A stretch of DNA of 64,000 nt from UBA1227 sp045629305 (GTDB lineage Bacteria; Bacillota; Clostridia; Oscillospirales; Acutalibacteraceae). Both the position numbers and the translations under genes were made by a program. The stretch covers positions 1-64,000 of the forward strand of contig JAZQQZ010000019.1 of the NCBI GenBank assembly GCA_045629305.1. The letters are read 5' to 3'. The notes beneath the pieces are model-generated. The model saw only the letters and a program-made list of their open reading frames with translations. It did not search any database and was not told the origin of the DNA. This document shows, piece by piece, positions 26,916 to 36,800 of this stretch; the first letter of the stretch is position 1; every line of letters begins with the position of its first letter.

Positions 26916-28334
26916 GTGAAAAGATTTCTCTGCCTTTTTCTGAGTATCTTAATACTCGGATTCTGCACGTCGTGCAAGAAATCAAATGGCGGATTTTTCT
27001 CCAAAGATGAGGAAAAACGGAAATCTACTGGCCTTGAAATTCCTTACTCCCGTGAAGATGGCGTGAACCCGTACGCGGCTACCAGCCTTATGAACGAGCA
27101 AATCATGCCTCTTCTCTACTCGGGACTTTTCAAGATCGATACGAATTACAAAGCGGAGAATGATATTGCAAGTGGCATTTCATTTGAGGGCAAGCATGTA
27201 ATTGTAACCATCAATTCATCACGCAAATTCTCCGATGGAAGAAGCATAACGGCAGATGATGTAGTTTACTCATTTAACAGAGCCAAGGAGTCGCCTTACT
27301 ATGGCACCTCACTTGGAACTATCAAGTCCTGCTATGCTTCGTCCTCAACGTCAGTTGAGTTCACACTGAACTACAAGGACATATATATCGCATCGGTTCT
27401 AACCTTCCCAATTGTGGAAAGTGGTTCTGCGAAATCTGCAGATTCTATTCCGGCAAGTTCCGGAGCATATAAGTACGAGTCAAGCGCCGAGGGCGGCGTG
27501 CTCGTGCCAAGCAATGTCTATAGCACCAGCTACGAGCTTGATAAAATCACGCTCGTCAACATAGCTGATTCCGAGACATTGCATTTCAATCGCGTCATTG
27601 GAAATGTGGACGCGATATTCGACGACTTCGCCGACGGCGAGTCGACACGTATTACAGGAAGTTCCACGAAGGTGGACCTCAATAATTTGGTCTATATCGG
27701 CATCAATCAGAATGTCACGGTCTTCAAGAAGGCGGAAGTTCGTCAGAACCTTTTCTGCGCACTTGATAGAGCGGCACTTCTCAGCACGGGCTTCGAGGGC
27801 TACGGCGCTGTGACGGATCTTCCTTTCAATTTCAACTGGTATGCTGCCGAGAATCTCAAAGCAAATTCAATTGCGAGAGATAAGGCAAGGTCATACATGG
27901 ACAGCCATATTGATAAATATGTTGTCAATATACTTGTAAACTCGGACAACAACTTCAAGGTGAAGATGGCGGATGAGCTCTCGTCACAACTTGAGCTCAT
28001 GGGCATCAAGACCAAGATTGTCGCTGTAAAATATGGAGTTTACAAGAGTGCTGTTGAAGCAGGTAGATACGACTTATACATTGGAGAGTATAAGCTCACC
28101 AATGATATGAATATATCTGAAATCCTCGGCGAGGGTGATGTGCTGACAAGCTATCAATCAATGCTCGCAGGCGATATAAAGCCAGAGGATTTCATGGCAG
28201 TATTTAATGAAGCGCAACCAATTATTCCAGTGTGTATGAGATATGGCGTTCTCGCTTACTCAGAGGCATTGGAGGGCTCTGTTAAACCACTTCCGAACAA
28301 TCCGTTCGCAAGCATAACAGATTGGTTCATATAG
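26916..28334 (+). CDS. ABC transporter solute-binding lipoprotein (SBP_bac_5 family), 472 aa
   Basis: The N-terminal signal peptide ends in a lipobox-like CTSC (Cys20), so it should be a lipoprotein. The mature part resembles peptide/nickel-type extracellular binding proteins (family 5): the ADDVVYSFNRAKES motif near 115-130, and the DRAALLSTGFEGYG region. No permease or ATPase gene is adjacent, so its transporter, if any, is elsewhere. It follows ymdB by 4 bases behind AGGAGG, and starts with GTG. Confidence 0.8.
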   Translation: MKRFLCLFLSILILGFCTSCKKSNGGFFSKDEEKRKSTGLEIPYSREDGVNPYAATSLMNEQIMPLLYSGLFKIDTNYKAENDIASGISFEGKHVIVTINSSRKFSDGRSITADDVVYSFNRAKESPYYGTSLGTIKSCYASSSTSVEFTLNYKDIYIASVLTFPIVESGSAKSADSIPASSGAYKYESSAEGGVLVPSNVYSTSYELDKITLVNIADSETLHFNRVIGNVDAIFDDFADGESTRITGSSTKVDLNNLVYIGINQNVTVFKKAEVRQNLFCALDRAALLSTGFEGYGAVTDLPFNFNWYAAENLKANSIARDKARSYMDSHIDKYVVNILVNSDNNFKVKMADELSSQLELMGIKTKIVAVKYGVYKSAVEAGRYDLYIGEYKLTNDMNISEILGEGDVLTSYQSMLAGDIKPEDFMAVFNEAQPIIPVCMRYGVLAYSEALEGSVKPLPNNPFASITDWFI

Positions 28335-28349
28335 GAAAGAGGTGTCAAA

Positions 28350-28703
28350 GTGGTAAATTACGAAAACGCTCTTGGTAAAATTACTATCTCTAAAGAATAT
28401 TTCTCTGAACTTCTCGGAGCCGTTGTACCAACTTGCTTTGGCGTTGTTGGCATGGCCAATAACGGTACATACCAGAGAATCCGTTCAGTACTCAATAGAA
28501 CAAAGTATTATCTCGATAGAGGCGTTAACGTAAGACGTGAAGACGACGGACTTATTGTCGAGCTCCATATTGTTGTTACCTATGGCGTAAACATCGCCAC
28601 AATTACCCAGAGTATTGAGAATAAGGTAAGATACACAATCGAGCAGGCAACTGGTCTTAATGTTAAGTCAGTTAACGTATATGTCGATTCAATGATTTCG
28701 TAA
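28350..28703 (+). CDS. Asp23/Gls24 family envelope stress protein, 117 aa
   Basis: A small protein of the Asp23/YloU family: an N-terminal GKITISKEYFSEL segment and a C-terminal VNVYVD strand. The AAGAGGTG site puts the GTG start at 28350. In Firmicutes this gene directly precedes the YloV/FakA-like gene, as here (14 bases apart). YloU-like members are cytosolic and of unclear function, while Asp23 is linked to cell-wall stress in staphylococci. Confidence 0.92.
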   Translation: MVNYENALGKITISKEYFSELLGAVVPTCFGVVGMANNGTYQRIRSVLNRTKYYLDRGVNVRREDDGLIVELHIVVTYGVNIATITQSIENKVRYTIEQATGLNVKSVNVYVDSMIS

Positions 28704-28717
28704 GGTGGTACAGTACA

Positions 28718-30346
28718 TTGATTACAGGTGCTATATTTAGAGACGCGATTATCTCAGCGTCCAATAATATTTTGAACCACAGGCAAGAGGTCGACTCACT
28801 CAATGTCTTCCCAGTGCCAGATGGTGATACCGGTACTAATATGTGTATGACTATGGATTCAGCAGCGAGAGAGCTCGCGCTTCTTCCAGATACAGTCACT
28901 ATCGCTGAGGTTGCCAAGACAACATCATCTGCGATGCTTCGTGGTGCCAGAGGTAACTCTGGTGTAATTCTTTCTCTTATCTTCCGTGGAATTTCTAAGG
29001 GACTTAAGGGCAAGGAGACAATGGAACCAAACGATCTCCTCGTTGCTCTCTCATACGGTGTTGAATCTGCTTACAAGGCAGTAATGAAGCCAACCGAAGG
29101 AACTATCCTTACGGTTGTTCGTCTTGCTGCTCGTGATGGAGCAGCCTACGGCTCCGCCAATAAGGATGCAGACATCGCCGAGGTATGGGAAACTGTATGC
29201 AAGGCAGCAGAAGAGGCCCTCGCAACAACTCCTGATCTTCTCCCAGTTCTTAAGAAGGCAGGCGTTGTTGACTCAGGTGGACAGGGCCTTGTATATGCTT
29301 TCTATGGAATGCTTAGTGTATTCAAAGGCGGCATTATTGTCGGCAAGGATTCAGATGCTGGCAAGGCACAGGAAGAAAATAACGAGGAAGATGTCAAGGA
29401 TAAATTTGACTATAAACTCAAATATGTTGTAATCCGCGAAGGCGGAGATATACCAGGCCTTCAGGCATACCTTGAGGCCGTTGGTGGCAGTGTTAAAATC
29501 GCCGAGAAGGACGATAAGGTAACAGTTACACTTGCAACTGATCAGCCAGGTCCTGTAATGGTAGAGGTTATGAAACTCGGCCAGCTTATCGACTGTGAAA
29601 TTGAGAACCTCGCACAGCAGAGGAACGAAGCGAAGAAGGCTGAGATTGCCAACAGTACTAATGAGGAACTTAAACCAGTAGAGCCAGTCAATGACTATGG
29701 CTTCGTTGCAGTTGCTGCTGGCGAGGGTCTTCATCAGATGTTCAAAGAGTGTGGCGCAGATATAGTTGTATCCGGTGGCCAGACAATGAACCCTTCAACA
29801 GAGGACATTCTCAATGCTATCGAGGCAACTCCTGCGAAGACAGTATTCGTTCTTCCTAACAATAAGAACATCATCATGGCTGCTGAGCAGACAATCCCTC
29901 TTTCTACAAGAAAGGTAATCGTTCTTCCTACAAGAACAGTTCCACAGGGTATATCTGCAATGCTCAGCTTCGATCCTGATGCAGCAATTGAGGAGAACCA
30001 CCTCGCAATGACCAAGGCAATCGACAATGTCGGTACAGCTCAGGTAACATTCGCTGCACGTGACAGCCTTGTCGATGGCAAGCCAGTCAAAGAGGGACAG
30101 ATGCTCGGTATGGAGAATGGCGCCATCACAACAATAGAGGACGACAAGCTCACTGCAGCATTTAAAGTAACAAAGCATCTCTGTACGAAGAACACTGAGT
30201 ACATCACCATCTACTATGGTGAAGGCACAACAGAGGAAGAAGCACAGGAACTTCAAAAGATGCTTGAAGAGAAATTCTCATCAGTTGATTTTTCAATCAT
30301 AAACGGCGCACAGCCAGTTTATTACTTCATTATTTCTGTAGAATAG
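28718..30346 (+). CDS. DAK2 domain fatty acid kinase-like protein (YloV/FakA family), 542 aa
   Basis: The N-terminal DAK2 (DhaL-like) nucleotide-binding domain has the Mg-binding VPDGDTGTNM at 32-41 and LRGARGNSGVILS. The C-terminal DegV-like/FakB-binding region spans the last ~250 residues. FakA phosphorylates exogenous fatty acids bound to FakB (DegV) proteins; no degV gene is in the window. AAGGTGG at 28702-28708 supports the TTG start at 28718. Gene order Asp23-YloV-RecG is conserved in Firmicutes. Confidence 0.9.
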   Translation: MITGAIFRDAIISASNNILNHRQEVDSLNVFPVPDGDTGTNMCMTMDSAARELALLPDTVTIAEVAKTTSSAMLRGARGNSGVILSLIFRGISKGLKGKETMEPNDLLVALSYGVESAYKAVMKPTEGTILTVVRLAARDGAAYGSANKDADIAEVWETVCKAAEEALATTPDLLPVLKKAGVVDSGGQGLVYAFYGMLSVFKGGIIVGKDSDAGKAQEENNEEDVKDKFDYKLKYVVIREGGDIPGLQAYLEAVGGSVKIAEKDDKVTVTLATDQPGPVMVEVMKLGQLIDCEIENLAQQRNEAKKAEIANSTNEELKPVEPVNDYGFVAVAAGEGLHQMFKECGADIVVSGGQTMNPSTEDILNAIEATPAKTVFVLPNNKNIIMAAEQTIPLSTRKVIVLPTRTVPQGISAMLSFDPDAAIEENHLAMTKAIDNVGTAQVTFAARDSLVDGKPVKEGQMLGMENGAITTIEDDKLTAAFKVTKHLCTKNTEYITIYYGEGTTEEEAQELQKMLEEKFSSVDFSIINGAQPVYYFIISVE

Positions 30347-30363
30347 TTTCAGGAGAAGGCGGT

Positions 30364-32391
30364 ATGCTTCTTGATACTCAGATAAAATTTTTAAAGGGTG
30401 TTGGGGAAAAACGCGCCGAGCAGCTCTGTGCTCTCGGCGTGACTTCCATCGACGCTCTTTTTCATTATTTCCCACGAACATATGAGGACTGGAGCCATCC
30501 AGTACCTATCCGTGGAGCTGAGTGGTACGACAATTGTTGCATCAAAGTTACTGTCGGCGGAAACGTAAAATATCATAAAGCGAAGAGCGGCGTAACCGTC
30601 TTCGAAGTCGATGCATACGATGATTCTGCATCAATTCATATCGTATTTTTCAACCAGAAATACACTGCCCGCGGAATGCTCGCCGGACATGAGTATCTTC
30701 TCTATGGACAGGTAGTAGTTAGAAATGGAAAGTATCAGATACTCTCACCGTCAATCAGTGATCCAGATACTAAGCAGTGCATTCATCCAGTATATAAACG
30801 ATCTGGAAAAATCACTTCTAACTATATCGAGAAATGTGTGCGTGAGGCCTTCGCCTCATATGGCGCATATCTCGTGGATCCACTTCCTATAAAGCTCCGT
30901 GAGCAATACGGACTTATGTCAATCAAAAAGGCTTTGTTAGAGATTCACTTCCCTTCATCGATGGAAAGAATGATGGAGGCAAGAAATAGATTTATGTTCG
31001 AGGAACTCTTCTACTTGGAGCTCGGACTCAAGAGAAACAAACGAAGCAATAGTCGTACCACTGATGTGGTACTTCGTGAGAACTACACAGGTGAGTTTCT
31101 CACAAGATTGCCGTTTACACCGACGGGTGCGCAGATGCGCACTGTGGACACGGCTATGAGTGACATGATGAGCGGGTCACTTATGAACCGACTTGTCCAG
31201 GGTGACGTCGGTTCTGGTAAGACCATGGTCGCTGCCGCTCTCATGTATAACATGGCAAGAAATGGCTATCAGAGCGCCATGATGGCGCCGACGGAAATCC
31301 TCGCTCGCCAGCATTTCGAGACATTGTCGAAGTTCTTCGACGGTACGGATGTCTCGGTATGCGTGCTGACAGGTAACACTCCGCGTGCGGAGCGTTCCGA
31401 CCTGCTCGCACGTCTTGCGTCTGGCGAGATAGATGTAATCGTCGGCACTCATGCCCTCATATCAGATGGCGTTGATTATAAAAATCTCGGTCTTGTAATC
31501 ACAGATGAACAGCACCGATTTGGTGTACGCCAGCGTGGCAAGCTTCTCGAGAAGGGAAGGGGCGCGCATGTACTTGTAATGTCTGCGACGCCAATCCCTC
31601 GTACACTCGCTCACGCGATGTACGGCGATCTCGAGGTATCGATTATCGATGAACTTCCAAGTGGTCGTATTCCAATTGAGACATATAAGATTGACAGTGA
31701 TAAGAGACAGAGAGCATTCAATTACATAAAGAAACATCTCGACGAGGGAAGACAGGGATATATCGTATGTCCACTTGTCGAAGAGGGTGAGATAGACGGC
31801 GTCCTCTCAGCAACTGAGTATTACAACCTCATTAAAGATGACGCTTTCAAAGATTATAAAGTTGGTCTTCTCCACGGCCAGATGAAGCCGGCCGAGAAGG
31901 CGGAAGTTATGAGACAGTTCGTCGACGGCGAGATACAACTTCTCGTCTCCACCGTCGTAATCGAGGTCGGTGTCGACGTGCCGAACGCTGTCATCATGCT
32001 CATCGAGAATGCTGAGCGTTTCGGTCTCTCACAGCTTCATCAGCTTCGAGGCCGCGTAGGTCGAGGCCAGTGGAAGTCGACCTGCATTCTGCTCTCCGAC
32101 AATAAGTCGGAGCAGACGAAGGAACGACTTTCGGTTATGACCTCGACAAATGATGGTTTCGAGATTGCGGAGCAGGATCTGAAACTCCGTGGACCTGGTG
32201 ATTTCTACGGCTCGCGCCAGCACGGCTTCCAGCCGTTCTACCTCCGCGACATGCTTGAAAATATGGATACTTTCAAGCTCGCCGAGGAGGCCGCAGACAA
32301 GATAATGGCTGCGGATCCAGAACTTTCTCACTATCCAGCAATACTCGAAGAAGTCGACTCGCTTTTCGCACGAATTGAGACGTCAAGTTGA
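30364..32391 (+). CDS. recG: ATP-dependent DNA helicase RecG
   Basis: Branch-migration helicase for stalled forks and recombination intermediates. The N-terminal wedge/OB domain is followed by Walker A QGDVGSGKTMVAA, DEQHRFG (motif II), VMSATPIPRT (III), and the conserved C-terminal motifs LLHGQMKPAEK, STVVIEVGVDVPNA and LRGRVGRG. Length 675 aa is normal. AGGAGAAGG precedes the ATG. A strong promoter overlaps its stop codon and drives the next gene. Confidence 0.97.
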   Translation: MLLDTQIKFLKGVGEKRAEQLCALGVTSIDALFHYFPRTYEDWSHPVPIRGAEWYDNCCIKVTVGGNVKYHKAKSGVTVFEVDAYDDSASIHIVFFNQKYTARGMLAGHEYLLYGQVVVRNGKYQILSPSISDPDTKQCIHPVYKRSGKITSNYIEKCVREAFASYGAYLVDPLPIKLREQYGLMSIKKALLEIHFPSSMERMMEARNRFMFEELFYLELGLKRNKRSNSRTTDVVLRENYTGEFLTRLPFTPTGAQMRTVDTAMSDMMSGSLMNRLVQGDVGSGKTMVAAALMYNMARNGYQSAMMAPTEILARQHFETLSKFFDGTDVSVCVLTGNTPRAERSDLLARLASGEIDVIVGTHALISDGVDYKNLGLVITDEQHRFGVRQRGKLLEKGRGAHVLVMSATPIPRTLAHAMYGDLEVSIIDELPSGRIPIETYKIDSDKRQRAFNYIKKHLDEGRQGYIVCPLVEEGEIDGVLSATEYYNLIKDDAFKDYKVGLLHGQMKPAEKAEVMRQFVDGEIQLLVSTVVIEVGVDVPNAVIMLIENAERFGLSQLHQLRGRVGRGQWKSTCILLSDNKSEQTKERLSVMTSTNDGFEIAEQDLKLRGPGDFYGSRQHGFQPFYLRDMLENMDTFKLAEEAADKIMAADPELSHYPAILEEVDSLFARIETSS

Positions 32392-32415
32392 CAATTAAGG
32401 TATTATGAGTATAAT
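32388..32415 (+). promoter_or_regulatory. Strong sigma-A promoter overlapping recG stop
   Basis: Perfect TTGACA (32388-32393) and perfect TATAAT (32410-32415) with a 16-base spacer. The recG TGA is inside the -35 box. It should transcribe the M23 peptidase gene at 32462 and those behind it. Confidence 0.8.
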
Positions 32416-32461
32416 TTTATAATTATATATATTACAAAATGTAACTTTTCGGAGGGTTTCC

Positions 32462-34243
32462 ATGTTAGAAGAAAACCGTGAAGAAAAAGTTAATATTAAT
32501 CCAGACGCTATCGAAATGTCACAGGGCGCTGAGGAACTTATGGCAGAGGAAGAGGTAAGTGAGATTATCGCTTCTCTTCGTGCCATGCTCGGCGAAGATG
32601 TCAAGAAGGTAGAGGAGCCAGAACCAGAGCCAGAGACTTCGGTTAAGACTCCTGACCAGATTGTCGCTGAAGTCATCTCCGCTATCGCAGAAGAGGATAG
32701 AACGAAGGATGAGCCAGAGAAAGTGGAAGAGGTCAAGGAGGCACCGCAGCCTGTTGACATCCGTACACTTTTCGAAGGTGCTGATTTCCCAACGACCATA
32801 GGCCTTATGGTTATGTTCGCGGTAACAACCGTATGGCTTGTTATCTCCACTGTCGCTATTGATATTTTCAATCTATCGAAGCAGTTCGTTCTCTGGGTTG
32901 CAGGAGGAGTGAAGAACAGAGTTCACACATGGGTGAATGATGTAAGCTCCGACTGGAAGTTCTTCCGCAAGGAATTCAAAGAGGCGGACAACAGGGAAAA
33001 CAGACAGGAAGTAGCAGATCGCTATACCCACATGTTCCAGAAGATTTCAAACGTTCTTCTTCCGACATTGGGACTTGTCATTCTCCTCGCAACAATCACT
33101 CGTTGGAGTTCGACAACCTATGCACTCTCTGTATCATCAGGTGATAGACAACTTGGTATTATCGAAAATGAGGGCGTATATACGGCTGCAGAGAACAAGG
33201 TTCGTCAGAGTATATCCGCTGACATCACAGGTGATGACAGCACGGTTTCAATAGAACCACTTTTCAAAGTTGTAACGGCAAAGCCAAGCGACCTTATCGA
33301 TTCAGATACTATCAGCGATAGTATCGTTGAGAACGCTAAGGCGGATGCAAAGTATGCATGTGGCATCTATGTTGATGGTAAATTCATCTGCGCACTTAAC
33401 AGTGAACTTGATGCTCGCCAGGTATTTAACAACATTCTTGATAAATACCCTAAGGAGAAAGAGACAGATATCGTCGGATTCGTTGAAGACGTTCAGTTCG
33501 TTCAAGGACTTTACGATGACAACGAGGAGACAATTTGGGACTCCGCAGAGCTCAGCAGAAAACTTTCATCTGATAAAGTTGTAAGAGTTAAGGTTGTAAA
33601 GACTGTTGTCGTAAAAGAGTCAACAGCATTTAAGACTGTGAAGTCTGAAAGTTCTAAGCTCTACAAGGGTACAACTCGTACAAAACGTAAGGGCGTTAAG
33701 GGTACAGACAAAGTAACCTATCTTGTTACATACATTGACGGCAAGAAGACAAACTCTAAGGAGATTGCACGTGAGGTAATCTCGAAGCCAGTTGATCAAC
33801 TTGTCGAGGTAGGAACGAAGAAGACCAGTGGTGGCGCAAGCACATATAAGAGAAGTGGTGCGAAACTCATTTGGCCACTCCCTGGTGTATATAGTATTTC
33901 CAGCCCATACGGTAGACGTTGGGGTCGTCTCCACGGCGGTATCGATATTACGAACGGTCACTGCAATGGTAAGACAGTTGTTGCCGCTGCAAGCGGTACA
34001 GTCGTACAGGCAGGATACGACGGTTCATATGGCTACCATGTTGTAATCAAGCACAGTAGTTCGATGAGTACATGCTATGCCCATATGCAGAAGGGCTCGC
34101 TTAAGGTAAAGACGGGTCAATATATAACGGGTGGACAGCCGATAGGTAGAGTTGGTTCTACAGGACATTCAACAGGTCCACACTTACATTTCGAAGTACG
34201 TATCAACGGTAACCGTGTAAACCCTAGAAATTATGTAGGTTAA
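32462..34243 (+). CDS. Membrane-anchored M23 family cell-wall endopeptidase with G5 domain, 593 aa
   Basis: A long acidic cytoplasmic N-terminus (~1-105), transmembrane segments around 110-140 and 195-215, a ~180-residue extracellular spacer, a G5 domain (about 375-450, ending ISKPVDQLVEVGT) and a C-terminal LytM/M23 zinc peptidase. Zinc and catalytic residues are H491, D495 (HGGID) and H574/H576 (HLHFE). It should cut peptidoglycan cross-links. The GGAGGG site before the ATG and its own strong promoter are clear. The unusually long acidic cytosolic tail is not part of the standard domain set. Confidence 0.92.
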   Translation: MLEENREEKVNINPDAIEMSQGAEELMAEEEVSEIIASLRAMLGEDVKKVEEPEPEPETSVKTPDQIVAEVISAIAEEDRTKDEPEKVEEVKEAPQPVDIRTLFEGADFPTTIGLMVMFAVTTVWLVISTVAIDIFNLSKQFVLWVAGGVKNRVHTWVNDVSSDWKFFRKEFKEADNRENRQEVADRYTHMFQKISNVLLPTLGLVILLATITRWSSTTYALSVSSGDRQLGIIENEGVYTAAENKVRQSISADITGDDSTVSIEPLFKVVTAKPSDLIDSDTISDSIVENAKADAKYACGIYVDGKFICALNSELDARQVFNNILDKYPKEKETDIVGFVEDVQFVQGLYDDNEETIWDSAELSRKLSSDKVVRVKVVKTVVVKESTAFKTVKSESSKLYKGTTRTKRKGVKGTDKVTYLVTYIDGKKTNSKEIAREVISKPVDQLVEVGTKKTSGGASTYKRSGAKLIWPLPGVYSISSPYGRRWGRLHGGIDITNGHCNGKTVVAAASGTVVQAGYDGSYGYHVVIKHSSSMSTCYAHMQKGSLKVKTGQYITGGQPIGRVGSTGHSTGPHLHFEVRINGNRVNPRNYVG

Positions 34244-34257
34244 TTTGGAGGCAAATT

Positions 34258-34527
34258 GTGAGAGCAGTAATTACAGTGGTAGGTAAAGACCAGGTTGGCA
34301 TCTGTGCCAAAGTATCTCAGCTTTGCGCAGAGCACAACGTAAATATAAATGCAGTTTCTCAGAATATTTTCGAGGATCTCTTCTGTATGGTTATGCTTGT
34401 TGAGACAGACAAGCTCGATATCCCATTCGGCGATTTCGCAGAAATCATGAGAGCCGAAGGCGAAAAGAGCGGCCTTGATATTCGTGCGATGCACGAAGAT
34501 ATATTCAACTCAATGCATAGAATCTAA
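34258..34527 (+). CDS. ACT domain protein (UPF0237 family), 89 aa
   Basis: A single ACT-like regulatory domain: TVVGKDQVGICAKVSQLCAE, then NINAVSQNIFEDLFCM. This family is regularly encoded directly before the UPF0210/PFL gene, as here (11 bases). It presumably binds a small ligand; the target is unknown. The GGAGGCAAATT site gives a GTG start. Confidence 0.92.
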   Translation: MRAVITVVGKDQVGICAKVSQLCAEHNVNINAVSQNIFEDLFCMVMLVETDKLDIPFGDFAEIMRAEGEKSGLDIRAMHEDIFNSMHRI

Positions 34528-34538
34528 GAGGTAGAGAA

Positions 34539-35894
34539 ATGCTTGAAATTCGTGACATATTAGAAACCGTTCGCATGATTGAGAACGAGAACCTCGATAT
34601 ACGTACTATAACGATGGGTATCTCGCTTCTCGACTGTTGCGACGAGAATATAGACAGGTCCTGCGAGAAGGTCTATGAGAAGATAGTTCGTCGTGCGGAG
34701 AACCTCGTTAAAACTGGTGAGGAGATCGAACGTGAGTACGGTATCCCTATCATCAACAAACGAGTATCCGTAACACCTATCTCAATGATTCTCGCAGCGT
34801 CAGGCGGAGATCCGCTTAAGTACGCGAAGACACTTCAGCGTGCTGTTGACACCATCGGTGTCAACTTCCTTGGCGGATATTCTGCACTCGTGCAGAAGGG
34901 CTTCGCTGCGGGTGACCTTGAACTTATTAAATCTATTCCAGAGGCCCTTGATATAACTGACAACATTTGCTCAAGTGTCAACATCGGTTCAACCAAGGCC
35001 GGTATAAATATGGACGCTGTAAAGCTCATGGGTGAGATCGTAAAAGAGGCCGCAGAGGTGACAGCATATAAGGACTGCATCGGTCCTGCGAAACTTGTTG
35101 TCTTCTGCAATGCACCTGAGGATAACCCATTTATGGCAGGCGCTTTCCATGGTGCCGGCGAGCCAGACTGTGTTATCAACGTCGGTGTATCAGGCCCAGG
35201 CGTAGTTCGCTCCGCAGTATCTAAGATTCCGGATGCGAGCATCACCGAGGTCGCTGAGATGGTAAAACGCACGGCGTTTAAGATTACGAGAGTAGGTCAG
35301 CTTGTTGCCAACGAGGCATCGCAGCGACTCGACGTTCCATTTGGAATCGTCGACCTCTCACTCGCACCTACACCAGCTGTGGGCGACTCCGTTGCCCACA
35401 TCCTTGAAGAGATGGGTCTCGACCAATGTGGCGCAGTCGGCACAACCGCCTGCCTCGCACTTCTCAATGATGCAGTCAAGAAGGGCGGCATCATGGCAAG
35501 CTCATCAGTAGGTGGACTCTCTGGAGCATTCATTCCTGTATCTGAGGATGCTGGTATGATAGATGCAGCCCGCTCGGGTTGTCTCAAGATCGAGAAACTC
35601 GAAGCTATGACTGCTGTATGTTCTGTAGGTCTTGATATGATAGTCATCCCTGGTGATACAACACCAGCGGTTATCTCCGGCATTATCGCCGATGAGGCCG
35701 CAATAGGAATGGTCAACAGTAAGACCACAGCAGTACGTGTAATTCCTGCAATAGGAAAGAAAGTCGGCGAAGAACTTGAGTTCGGTGGCCTCCTCGGCTC
35801 CGGCCCGGTAATGCCGGTCAACACGTCTGACCCAAGTAAGTTCATAAATCGTGGTGGCAAGATTCCTGCACCACTTCAAAGTTTGAAAAATTAA
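34539..35894 (+). CDS. UPF0210 (DUF711, PFL-related) family protein, 451 aa
   Basis: A conserved protein of the DUF711/UPF0210 family with a pyruvate-formate-lyase-like fold known from crystal structures; the reaction is not established. Recognisable stretches are IRTITMGISLLDC near the start, NVGVSGPGVV, and FGIVDLSLAPTPAVGDSVA. Length is typical. It is paired with the ACT protein. No glycyl-radical motif (RVxG) is seen near the C-terminus, so it is not a PFL enzyme. Confidence 0.93.
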   Translation: MLEIRDILETVRMIENENLDIRTITMGISLLDCCDENIDRSCEKVYEKIVRRAENLVKTGEEIEREYGIPIINKRVSVTPISMILAASGGDPLKYAKTLQRAVDTIGVNFLGGYSALVQKGFAAGDLELIKSIPEALDITDNICSSVNIGSTKAGINMDAVKLMGEIVKEAAEVTAYKDCIGPAKLVVFCNAPEDNPFMAGAFHGAGEPDCVINVGVSGPGVVRSAVSKIPDASITEVAEMVKRTAFKITRVGQLVANEASQRLDVPFGIVDLSLAPTPAVGDSVAHILEEMGLDQCGAVGTTACLALLNDAVKKGGIMASSSVGGLSGAFIPVSEDAGMIDAARSGCLKIEKLEAMTAVCSVGLDMIVIPGDTTPAVISGIIADEAAIGMVNSKTTAVRVIPAIGKKVGEELEFGGLLGSGPVMPVNTSDPSKFINRGGKIPAPLQSLKN

Positions 35895-35917
35895 AGTTAG
35901 ATAAAGGAGTAATAATT

Positions 35918-36109
35918 ATGATTACAAAAGAAATGCTTATCGGTGATATTCTTGATCAGTTCCCAGATGTAGCTCCATGCCTTCTTGAAATGGGCATGCA
36001 CTGCCTCGGTTGCCCATCAGCTCGTGGTGAGTCACTTGAGCAGGCTTGCATGGTACATGGTGTTAACCCTGACGAGATCATCGAGAAGATGAACGCTATC
36101 GTTGGCTAA
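35918..36109 (+). CDS. DUF1858 small redox-disulfide protein, 63 aa
   Basis: A 63-residue protein matching the hybrid-cluster-protein-associated disulfide family (TIGR03980/DUF1858): ILDQFPDVAPCLLEMGMHCL, then CPSARGESLEQAC. The C.G.HCLGC-type arrangement (HCLGCPSA) carries the presumed redox-active cysteines. Function not known. AAAGGAG precedes the ATG; a terminator follows immediately. Confidence 0.92.
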   Translation: MITKEMLIGDILDQFPDVAPCLLEMGMHCLGCPSARGESLEQACMVHGVNPDEIIEKMNAIVG

Positions 36110-36120
36110 ATAGAACATTA

Positions 36121-36147
36121 AAGGCGAAGGCAGACCTTCGCCTTTTT
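36121..36147 (+). terminator. Rho-independent terminator after DUF1858 gene
   Basis: Perfect 10-bp stem AAGGCGAAGG / CCTTCGCCTT with a CAGA loop and T run. Confidence 0.9.
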
Positions 36148-36167
36148 GACATTTATAAGGACGGCTT

Positions 36168-36800
36168 ATGAGACTGGATAAGAGACTCTCTATGGTGGCA
36201 AATCTCGTAAGAAAATGCGATAGAATTGCCGATATTGGAACGGATCATGCCTATGTACCCGTATATCTAATTGAAAATGAAATAGTGAAGTCTGCTTATG
36301 CAGGAGATGTAAGGCAGGGCCCGCTCGACAATGCGAAGAAAACAATCGATGAGCGGGATCTTTCGGATAAAATCATTCCAATTTTATCCGATGGCCTAAA
36401 GAACATTCCGCACGACTGCCATGATTTCATCATTGCAGGTATGGGCGGAGAACTCATAGCCAAGATTCTAAGCGATTCCCCTTGGGTGGAGGAGAAAGAT
36501 AATCACTTTGTCCTACAACCACAGACGCATCAGGAGGACCTTCGACGTTTTCTCTTTACGAATGGATATGAAATTCTGAAAGAGGAGGTTGTCCGTGATG
36601 GTCGTCATCTCTATCTTGCCATAGAGGCAATCTATAACGGCGAGAAGAGAGATTTTAGCGAGGCGGATTGCTATATCGGAAAAGTACAGAGTACAGAATA
36701 TATCGATATGGTAATTTCAAGGCTCACTAAGAAATTTGAAGCGACGAAAGATCCTGACCTTGAGAAACTTATTTCGGAGGTAAAAGCATGGCAACAGTAA
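36168..36800 (+). CDS. trmK: tRNA (adenine(22)-N(1))-methyltransferase
   Basis: SAM-dependent enzyme that methylates A22 of tRNA. Motifs: RLSMVANLV, the SAM-binding ADIGTDHAYVPVYL, AGDVRQGPLDNA, IIAGMGGELIAKIL and LQPQTHQEDLR. These are typical of the YqfN/TrmK (DUF633) family. 210 aa is slightly short (Bacillus ~235). The 3' end overlaps the Nif3-like gene by 13 bases, the usual yqfN-yqfO pairing. Confidence 0.94.
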   Translation: MRLDKRLSMVANLVRKCDRIADIGTDHAYVPVYLIENEIVKSAYAGDVRQGPLDNAKKTIDERDLSDKIIPILSDGLKNIPHDCHDFIIAGMGGELIAKILSDSPWVEEKDNHFVLQPQTHQEDLRRFLFTNGYEILKEEVVRDGRHLYLAIEAIYNGEKRDFSEADCYIGKVQSTEYIDMVISRLTKKFEATKDPDLEKLISEVKAWQQ

